Source: CAZDBS01 sp964503775 | Lineage (GTDB): Bacteria; Patescibacteriota; Saccharimonadia; Saccharimonadales; CAZDBS01 | Reading direction: 5' to 3' | Assembly (NCBI GenBank): GCA_964503775.1 | Contig: CAZDBS010000003.1 | Coordinates: 16,754 to 80,753 of the forward strand | DNA: 64,000 nt | Shown here: positions 57,800 through 64,000 of the stretch, piece by piece | Position numbering within the stretch: position 1 is the first letter of the stretch | Layout: each line of letters starts with the position of its first letter | The notes under the pieces: model-generated | Database searches by the model: none | Told to the model about the DNA's origin: nothing | The model's input: only the letters and a program-made list of their open reading frames with translations | Translations under genes and position numbers: made by a program

Positions 57800-60577
57800 T
57801 CAGGAGCAACCACTTGTTGCGCCGCAAGAACTGCAGACATAACACGAACCTGCACGTTGTGTGGGATTCCCACAGTTGAAGCATAGTGGTGCGTTAGCGT
57901 CTATAGCGACAGATTTGGTGTTTGTTTTTGATTCAGCTTTTGGGCTTGATACTTCGACAGGTGAATCGTTGGAGTGAAGTTTGGCGTCAGTCGGTTCGCT
58001 CGGCTCTTCGAGGAGTGAAGTTTGGACGGCTTCGACCGGCATATCGTCGAATGAGGCTAGACCGAGTTCTAGACGATCGTCGAAAGACAAATATTCAAGT
58101 GATAATCGACGGAAGATATAGTCAGTGATCGATGATGCGGTTCGGATATCTGGATCATCAGTTATGCCTGACGGAGCAAAACTGGTGCCCATCATGGTCT
58201 TGACGTAACTTTTGAGCGGAACTCCATACTGCAGCCCGTGACTAACTGAAATAGCGAATGAATCCATCAGACCTGACAAGGTTGATCCTTGCTTGGCGAC
58301 ATTGATAAACAATTCGCCGGGTGTGCCATCCTCGTATTCGCCAACGGTGAAGAAGCCTTTTAGATCGGCGATGTGGAATTCAAAAGTTTTACTATTGCGT
58401 CGACGTGGTAATTCGCGTTTGACAGCGCCTTTTACTACAAAACCTTCCGATACCGCCGAGGCTACTAGTTCTGGTGTCTTCTCTTCTGAACCAGCTTTTT
58501 TGGCCATAGACAGTGGTTGACCGACTTTACAGTTGTCCCGATAGATAGCCACGGCTTTGAGTCCCATCTTCCAAGAATCCATATGGAGTTGCTCGACTTC
58601 CTCGACTGTCGCTTCTTCGGGCATATTAACAGTCTTGGAAATAGCTCCCGATAGAAACGGTTGGACGGCAGCCATCATCTTGACATGACCAAGATAGTGA
58701 ATCGCGTTATCGCCCATCGAGCAGGCGAAGACTGCCTCATGTTCTTTTTTCAGATGCGGGGCACCTAGGATGCTTTTTTCTTCATCGATATAGGCCACTA
58801 TGTCATTGATCTGCTCGTCGGTATATCCGAGTGTTCTGAGGGCTCTGGGGACAGTTTGATTAACGATAAACATCGTCCCGCCGCCAACTAGTTTTTTGAC
58901 CTTGGTGAGACCCAGGTCTGGCTCGATGCCTGTCGTATCGCAGTCCATCATCAATCCGATCGTACCGGTTGGAGCCAACAAACTAGCTTGAGAATTACGA
59001 ACTCCAAACTGTTCGCCCAACTCTACAGCCTCGTCCCACGATGCCGCAGCGGCACTTAGTAAGTCTTCTGACACCAATGAAGCATCAATGTTTCGGACTT
59101 CGTCACGATGCATCTTGAGTACTTTGTTCATAGCTTCCTGGTCTTTGTGATAACCGGCAAAAGGACCAACACGCCTCGCTAACCGAGCGCTGGTCGCATA
59201 ACTATGACCGGTCATGAGTGCTGTGATGGCCGCCGCTTGGGCTCTACCTTGATCCGAGTCATACGGTAGACCCTGGGCCATGAGCAAAGCGCCGAGATTG
59301 GCATAACCGATACCTAGTTCTCGGTAAGCCTTGGCATTTTTGGTAATATTCTCAGTTGGGTAGACCGAGTAGCCAACCAGTATCTCCTGAGCTGTGAAGA
59401 TAATCTCAGTGGTGTGCTTGAAATCAGTGATATTAAATGTGCCGTTGTCGTTCAGGAATTTTAGCAAATTGATCGAGGCCAGGTTACAAGCCGAGTTGTC
59501 CAAGTGCATGTACTCACTGCACGGGTTGGAAGCGCTGATGCGCCCAGCATTGGGCGTGGTGTGCCAACGATTGACAGTCGTATCAAATTGCATGCCAGGG
59601 TCGGCACATTCCCACGCCGACTCGGCGATCTGTCGGAATAACTCGCGGGCCTTCACGACCTTCATCGTCTTACCGGTCGTAACAGCCTTTAACTCCCAGT
59701 CCTTGTCGGCTTCGACAGCTTTCATGAAATCATCAGTCACACGAACGGAATTATTGGCATTCTGATACTGAACTGAGTGGATGTCTTTGCCGTCTAGGCT
59801 CATATCAAAACCGGCAGCTTGCAGCACTCGAGCCTTACGCTCCTCGATGGCCTTACACCAGATGAATTCCTCGATGTCAGGATGATCGGCGTTCATGATC
59901 ACCATCTTGGCAGCGCGGCGTGTTTTGCCGCCGCTCTTGATGGCACCCGCCGACGAGTCAGCGCCCCGCATGAAACTCAAAGGACCGGAAGCTTTGCCGG
60001 CACTCTTACCTAGAGCTTCTTGGGACGAACGAATAGTACTAACATTGACGCCCGATCCGGAGCCGCCTTTGAAAATCATCCCCTCTTCTTTGTACCAGTT
60101 CAGAATCGATGGCATAGTGTCATCGACATGGAGGATAAAACAAGCACTGGCTTGCTGAGACCTCTCCATAGCACCGATGTTAAACCACACCGGGGAATTA
60201 AACGCTGCTCTCTGCGTAGCCAGAATGTATTTCAACTCGGCATTAAAAGTCTCGGCTTCAGCCTCGCCGACAAAATATCCTTCTTGCAAGCCATGACGAG
60301 TAATCGTATCGGCGACACGATTGATAAGGGTTTTTAGCGATGCTTCGCGCTCTTTGGTACCTGGTGTACCGGTGAAATATTTCTGCGCCACGATGTTGAT
60401 AGAATTCAGCGACCAATCGTCCGGAAACTCGACGCCCTTTTGTTCAAAAACGGCCTTGCCGGTCATCGGATTGGAAATTAACGAATCTCGTTTAACCCAA
60501 TTCTGCTGAGCATATGGATCTTGCCCAGTTTTTGTAAAGTGCCTCTTAACCTCCAAACCAGTTGTTTGTTGTGCCAT
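57800..60577 (-). CDS. nrdJ: Adenosylcobalamin-dependent ribonucleotide reductase (class II)
   Basis: 925 aa. Makes deoxyribonucleotides using coenzyme B12, with no need for oxygen or a second subunit. Visible: GSGSGVNVSTIRSS, the substrate-site block NPCSEYMHLDNSACNLASINL in part, ASLLAPTGTIGLMMDCDTTG, and a C-terminal zinc ribbon with four CxxC cysteines (CFNCGNPTQRAGSCYVCSSC in part) used for reduction. No B12 riboswitch is seen upstream. The start is preceded by a weak GGGGGTAG. Confidence 0.96.
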   Translation of the reverse strand: MAQQTTGLEVKRHFTKTGQDPYAQQNWVKRDSLISNPMTGKAVFEQKGVEFPDDWSLNSINIVAQKYFTGTPGTKEREASLKTLINRVADTITRHGLQEGYFVGEAEAETFNAELKYILATQRAAFNSPVWFNIGAMERSQQASACFILHVDDTMPSILNWYKEEGMIFKGGSGSGVNVSTIRSSQEALGKSAGKASGPLSFMRGADSSAGAIKSGGKTRRAAKMVIMNADHPDIEEFIWCKAIEERKARVLQAAGFDMSLDGKDIHSVQYQNANNSVRVTDDFMKAVEADKDWELKAVTTGKTMKVVKARELFRQIAESAWECADPGMQFDTTVNRWHTTPNAGRISASNPCSEYMHLDNSACNLASINLLKFLNDNGTFNITDFKHTTEIIFTAQEILVGYSVYPTENITKNAKAYRELGIGYANLGALLMAQGLPYDSDQGRAQAAAITALMTGHSYATSARLARRVGPFAGYHKDQEAMNKVLKMHRDEVRNIDASLVSEDLLSAAAASWDEAVELGEQFGVRNSQASLLAPTGTIGLMMDCDTTGIEPDLGLTKVKKLVGGGTMFIVNQTVPRALRTLGYTDEQINDIVAYIDEEKSILGAPHLKKEHEAVFACSMGDNAIHYLGHVKMMAAVQPFLSGAISKTVNMPEEATVEEVEQLHMDSWKMGLKAVAIYRDNCKVGQPLSMAKKAGSEEKTPELVASAVSEGFVVKGAVKRELPRRRNSKTFEFHIADLKGFFTVGEYEDGTPGELFINVAKQGSTLSGLMDSFAISVSHGLQYGVPLKSYVKTMMGTSFAPSGITDDPDIRTASSITDYIFRRLSLEYLSFDDRLELGLASFDDMPVEAVQTSLLEEPSEPTDAKLHSNDSPVEVSSPKAESKTNTKSVAIDANAPLCFNCGNPTQRAGSCYVCSSCGATSGCS

Positions 60578-60754
60578 TGTTTCTCTACCCCCACTTAGAT
60601 GATTTTAAGTTTGTTATGTTGTTTATTTGGAGCTAGTGGCCGTACTCACAAGAGGGTCTCTCTTCCTCAAGCGATACGACATCCACCGGCTATTCCCATG
60701 TGCTTTGTACTATATACCTTTCATACCCAAGCACAAGGGTTTTCTCGAAAAACC

Positions 60755-61216
60755 TCAGTCGTGTTGTTTGGTGCGAAACGTTTGCAATTCCTTCTCGAAG
60801 CTCGCGATGTCTTTGAACCTGCGATAGACACTGGCGAAACGCACGTAGGCAACTTCGTTGAGATCGACAAGCTCATCCATGACGTATTGACCGATATCAC
60901 GCGAGTGTATCTCTGGTTCGCCACAGGCGTACACCCTATTCTCGACGTTCGCCACTACTTGTTCTAGCTGTACGTTCGTAACTGGTGTTTTCTCGCAGGC
61001 TCGCCTGAGACCGATGAGAACTTTATCTCGATTAAACGATTCACGCGTGCCGTCACTTTTCACAACCATGAGATGTGGTCGTTCGATCCGCTCATAGGTA
61101 GTGCATCGATACTGGCATGCCAAACACTCGCGACGCCGGCGGATAGATTCACCATCAGCCACATCACGAGATTCGATAACTTTGGTTTCTGCCTTACGGC
61201 ATTGAGGACATCTCAT
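60755..61216 (-). CDS. nrdR: Transcriptional repressor NrdR
   Basis: 153 aa. N-terminal zinc ribbon with MRCPQCRKAETKVIESR and ECLACQYRCTTYER, then an ATP-cone (VVKSDGTRESFNRDKVLIGLRRACEK). Represses ribonucleotide reductase genes when dATP is high; nrdJ is right downstream. A TATACT at 61282-61287 gives a leader of about 60 nt that holds a 14-bp palindrome. Confidence 0.97.
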   Translation of the reverse strand: MRCPQCRKAETKVIESRDVADGESIRRRRECLACQYRCTTYERIERPHLMVVKSDGTRESFNRDKVLIGLRRACEKTPVTNVQLEQVVANVENRVYACGEPEIHSRDIGQYVMDELVDLNEVAYVRFASVYRRFKDIASFEKELQTFRTKQHD

Positions 61217-61255
61217 AGATTATTACCCCCCTGTCTCTAAGGCTGATGTACAATC

Positions 61256-61269
61256 CGCTACATGTAGCG
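61256..61269. promoter_or_regulatory. 14-bp palindrome CGCTACATGTAGCG before nrdR
   Basis: Perfect palindrome just downstream of the nrdR -10 box, roughly +6 to +19, where a bound repressor would block transcription. A related CGCTAAAGCTAGCG lies just upstream of the same box. It does not match the usual NrdR box, so the binding protein is unknown. Confidence 0.4.
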
Positions 61270-61281
61270 TATCTACAAGCC

Positions 61282-61287
61282 AGTATA
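61282..61287 (-). promoter_or_regulatory. -10 box (TATACT) of nrdR
   Basis: TATACT on the minus strand 65 nt before the nrdR ATG, between two CGCTA-containing palindromes. Confidence 0.45.
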
Positions 61288-61345
61288 GCGCTAGCTTTAG
61301 CGTAAACGCAAGCGTCTAATGTTGTTATTTTCGTTAGTATAGATA

Positions 61346-62617
61346 CTACTCAGATTTCTTATTTTTCTTGCGGCGGAAGCGCAGAAATGATGGTTTGTCG
61401 AAGCGATCATCATCGTCAACATCTTTGGCCCAAATGTTGTCGGTGTGCTCGGTCTCACTATGAAATTCATGAGCACCATCACTAGGAGTCGCTTCGGGTT
61501 TAGTTTCCTCTTCCGATTCGGCAGGCACCTCATCTGTTGCCTCAGTTGATGTCTGTTCTTCGGTCTTGGACGCTTCCTCTTCAGTGGTGTCAGCTTTAGC
61601 ATCGTCTTCAGCCTCAACTTCCGGCACAGCTGGCGTCTGAACTGCCTGGCGATTGGTGTAATAGTTTGGATCAAACCCGGTGGCGATGACCGTGATCATA
61701 ATCTCATCGCCAAGTGACTCGTCGAGTGTCGCGCCGAAGATAATGTTAGCGTCGGGATCGACAGCGCTGGTGATCGTCTCAGCCGCGGCATTGATCTCGT
61801 GCATAGACATCGAGAGTCCACCAGTGACGTTGAATAGCACCCCTCGTGCTCCGTCGATTGAAACCTCCAGCAGCGGCGACTCGATGGCAGCCTGTGCCGC
61901 ATCGACAGCTCGGTTCTCGCCACTAGCTCGTCCGATACCCATCAACGCTGAACCGGCGTTACTCATCACCGATTTGACATCAGCGAAGTCGAGGTTGATA
62001 AGTCCATGGATCGTTATGAGATCGGAGATACCTTTCACACCTTGTCTTAGTACGTCATCGGCTACCTTGAAAGCTTCGATAAGTGGCGTGCGACGATCTA
62101 TGGTTTGAAGTAATCGATCGTTAGGGATGGTTATCAAAGTATCGACGAAACCACGCAACTCTTCGATACCACTTTCGGCATTGAGCCGACGTTTCTCGCC
62201 TTCGAAAGCAAATGGTTTGGTCGTTATGCCCACCACCAAGATACCTTCTTCTTTGGCGACGGCAGCGACAATAGGCGCAGCTCCTGTCCCAGTACCACCA
62301 CCTTCACCAACAGCTATAAACAACATGTCCGCACCCTTGATCGCTGTCCTGATGTCTTCTCTTGATTCCTCAGCCGCTTGCTTACCGACAGTCGGATTAG
62401 CACCTGCACCAAGTCCCCTAGTAGCATCTTTGCCGATGTGAACTTTGTTAGGCGCTTTGGAATGATGTAACGCCTGGGCGTCAGTGTTAACGACTATAAA
62501 ATCAACGGTGTCGATACCCGAATCAATCATGCGATTGACTGCCGAATTGCCTGCACCTCCCACACCAACAACTTTGATACGAGCAAAAGTCTCAATCTCA
62601 GGATTAATTTCAGGCAT
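61346..62617 (-). CDS. ftsZ: Cell division protein FtsZ
   Basis: 423 aa from the ATG with GGAGG upstream; an in-frame TTG four codons earlier overlaps that site. GTP-binding loop GEGGGTGTGAAP and the N-terminal KVVGVGGAGNSAVNRM are intact, as is the T7 loop region (NLDFADVKSVMSNAG). A Glu/Ala/Thr-rich linker of about 85 residues leads to the conserved C-terminal peptide FDKPSFLRFRRKK, which binds FtsA. Forms the division ring. Confidence 0.97.
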   Translation of the reverse strand: MPEINPEIETFARIKVVGVGGAGNSAVNRMIDSGIDTVDFIVVNTDAQALHHSKAPNKVHIGKDATRGLGAGANPTVGKQAAEESREDIRTAIKGADMLFIAVGEGGGTGTGAAPIVAAVAKEEGILVVGITTKPFAFEGEKRRLNAESGIEELRGFVDTLITIPNDRLLQTIDRRTPLIEAFKVADDVLRQGVKGISDLITIHGLINLDFADVKSVMSNAGSALMGIGRASGENRAVDAAQAAIESPLLEVSIDGARGVLFNVTGGLSMSMHEINAAAETITSAVDPDANIIFGATLDESLGDEIMITVIATGFDPNYYTNRQAVQTPAVPEVEAEDDAKADTTEEEASKTEEQTSTEATDEVPAESEEETKPEATPSDGAHEFHSETEHTDNIWAKDVDDDDRFDKPSFLRFRRKKNKKSE

Positions 62618-62756
62618 AGTCTCCTCCAAGCGTCATAATTACTGAGCCTAAGTATAACCTGCCCTTCCTAGTGAATCAAATACTTACTCTGTAGTAAGCC
62701 AATATTTATCCACTGTATACAGAAGTTATGCGTTGTCGCCTCTGGTAATCACTTAT

Positions 62757-63992
62757 TCAGCTCCTAAATTTCCGGAGAAAACCACGTACCTTGCCGGAAG
62801 TGGCTTTCCAATTGACCGACGAATTCTTGTCGTTGTACTCACTCGGTAGTTGAAAATCCAGTAGCATGAGACCGACAGCCGAGGCGTATTCGGGCGCACC
62901 GACGTCATCGATAACAGCTTTGTGCGACATACGAGCGACGCGCGCCGGGAGCTCCAGTGCCTCACGAGCAAATGAATCGATTCCGCGCAGTCCCGCCGTG
63001 CCGCCGGTTATATAGATCCCACCGGGCAACTTTCGTGATTTTTGAATCTTCTTCAATTCTTTATCAATGAGCTGGAATAATTCGTCCAGACGAGCCTCGA
63101 CAACTTCATCAATATCTTGTTGTTTAAAGACATGTGACTTACCTTTTAGTCTCACTTCGACTTCTTTGTCATCCTCCTCATCGGGAAATGAGGCACGGGC
63201 GTATTTCAGCTTAACTTCATCAGCTATATCGATATCTGTTTTAAGTCCAATCGCCAGATCGTTGGTAATGTGTTGTCCGCCGACCGGTAGGACTGCAATG
63301 TGTTGTACCTCGGCTTCTTCGAACACAACTATACCGGTTGTCCCGGCACCGATATCCAAAACGACACAGCCAGATTCCTTCTGACGACGCTCCAGAACAG
63401 CCTCGGCGGCTGCAAGAGCTGAAACGATTCGGTGATGAATGTTAATCTGTGACCTTTCAAAAGAGTGCTCGATATTCCTAATTGCCGGTGTGCTGCCGGT
63501 CACGATGTGGGCGTCAATTTCCAAACGCACACCACTCATACCCACCGGGTTCTTGATATTATCCTGACCGTCCAGTCGATAGTTCCGGGCAAAAACCTGA
63601 AGAATATCACGATTTGGCGGCAACTTTATAACTGTCGCGGCTTCTTCGACACGAGCACGATCATCTTCAGTGACCTCACGAGACGTACTGCTAATAGCGA
63701 TGATGCCCCGAGAATTCATACCCTGTAAGTGCGATCCATTGACACTTATGGTCGCCGCCGCTACCCGTAACCCGCTTGTTCGTTCCGCTTCATTGACCGC
63801 CGCCGCGATAGACTCGGCAACTTCGTCAATATGAATAACGCTGCCCTTGCGCATCCCTAAGTTTTGCGCCTTGCCAAGCCCTACGATGGTCGGAAGTGTA
63901 TTTTGTTCGCTATCCACGGTACCGATAACACATTTTGTATGTGATGTACCGATGTCAATGCCAGCAAAAACAGACGTATGTGATTTTTGCAT
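62757..63992 (-). CDS. ftsA: Cell division protein FtsA
   Basis: 411 aa actin-like ATPase. Phosphate-1 motif VFAGIDIGTSHTKCVIGT, the 1C domain region, phosphate-2 VVLDIGAGTTGIVVFE, adenosine motif GGIYITGGTAGLRGI and a C-terminal amphipathic, basic helix (KVRGFLRKFRS) for membrane attachment. Tethers FtsZ to the membrane; ftsZ follows 139 bp downstream. The start is 8 bp from the window edge, so its promoter is not visible. Confidence 0.96.
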   Translation of the reverse strand: MQKSHTSVFAGIDIGTSHTKCVIGTVDSEQNTLPTIVGLGKAQNLGMRKGSVIHIDEVAESIAAAVNEAERTSGLRVAAATISVNGSHLQGMNSRGIIAISSTSREVTEDDRARVEEAATVIKLPPNRDILQVFARNYRLDGQDNIKNPVGMSGVRLEIDAHIVTGSTPAIRNIEHSFERSQINIHHRIVSALAAAEAVLERRQKESGCVVLDIGAGTTGIVVFEEAEVQHIAVLPVGGQHITNDLAIGLKTDIDIADEVKLKYARASFPDEEDDKEVEVRLKGKSHVFKQQDIDEVVEARLDELFQLIDKELKKIQKSRKLPGGIYITGGTAGLRGIDSFAREALELPARVARMSHKAVIDDVGAPEYASAVGLMLLDFQLPSEYNDKNSSVNWKATSGKVRGFLRKFRS

Positions 63993-64000
63993 ACCTGTCC

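Noticed and set aside
60578..60754. Cobalamin riboswitch upstream of the B12-dependent nrdJ
   Set aside because: The 177-bp gap lacks a B12-box; only short inverted repeats are visible.
1..64000. UGA recoding as in Gracilibacteria/Absconditabacteria
   Set aside because: TGA ends several conserved genes exactly at coupled junctions (TGATG, ATGA), and both prfA and prfB are present.
1..64000. tRNA, rRNA, tmRNA or RNase P RNA genes
   Set aside because: No intergenic stretch shows a cloverleaf with TTC-loop sequence or other recognisable RNA core; most gaps are too short.

Overview
The window is 64 kb of compact bacterial chromosome, about 68 protein genes, mostly on the minus strand. Gene content and gene size point to a reduced Patescibacteria/CPR genome, most likely Saccharibacteria (TM7). 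The evidence is a 198-aa EF-Ts, a ProRS without its editing domain, a B12-dependent ribonucleotide reductase (nrdJ), and an frr-uppS-rseP-proS cluster from which cdsA and dxr are missing. TGA is used as a normal stop, for example in several TGATG and ATGA junctions, so this is not a UGA-recoding lineage such as Gracilibacteria. The lineage assignment is inference; no rRNA or tRNA gene was seen.

Layout. 1-9.3 kb: a partial gene at the edge, then glyQS, recO, a two-component-like pair that lacks both phosphorylation residues, xseAB and membrane proteins. 9.4-13.3 kb: an RNA methylase-like gene, rpmA, a Fic protein and pyrG. 13.3-14.7 kb: a stack of hairpins and a four-gene operon of very small proteins, three of which are paralogues of each other (the best candidate for something undescribed). 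15-20.5 kb: prfB-ftsE-ftsX-CHAP hydrolase-ctpA, a division/cell-wall module. 20.5-31.7 kb: envelope hydrolases, secA, serS-hpf and rRNA methyltransferases. 31.7-38.9 kb: small membrane proteins, msrA, a NYN nuclease, a NOX-like reductase with a cytochrome b5-like partner, and a MacB-type ABC exporter. 38.9-47 kb: lysS, greA, proS, rseP, uppS, frr, tsf, rpsB. 47-54 kb: rpmE, prfA-prmC, an HtrA protease, a LytR-CpsA-Psr protein and lepB. 54-64 kb: parAB, a surface protein, nrdJ-nrdR, ftsZ and ftsA.

How it works together. The window is dominated by translation (six aminoacyl-tRNA synthetase or release-factor genes plus ribosomal proteins), cell division and envelope remodelling, and DNA precursor supply. 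Transcription units usually begin with a TATAAT/TATACT-like box only 6-10 nt before the start codon, which predicts leaderless mRNAs. Genes inside operons instead use Shine-Dalgarno sequences or overlapping stop/start codons.

The run of 100 N at 36036-36135 is flanked by two identical 55-bp copies of the same sequence. Collapsing the gap and one copy restores a single reading frame, so this is very probably an assembly artefact.
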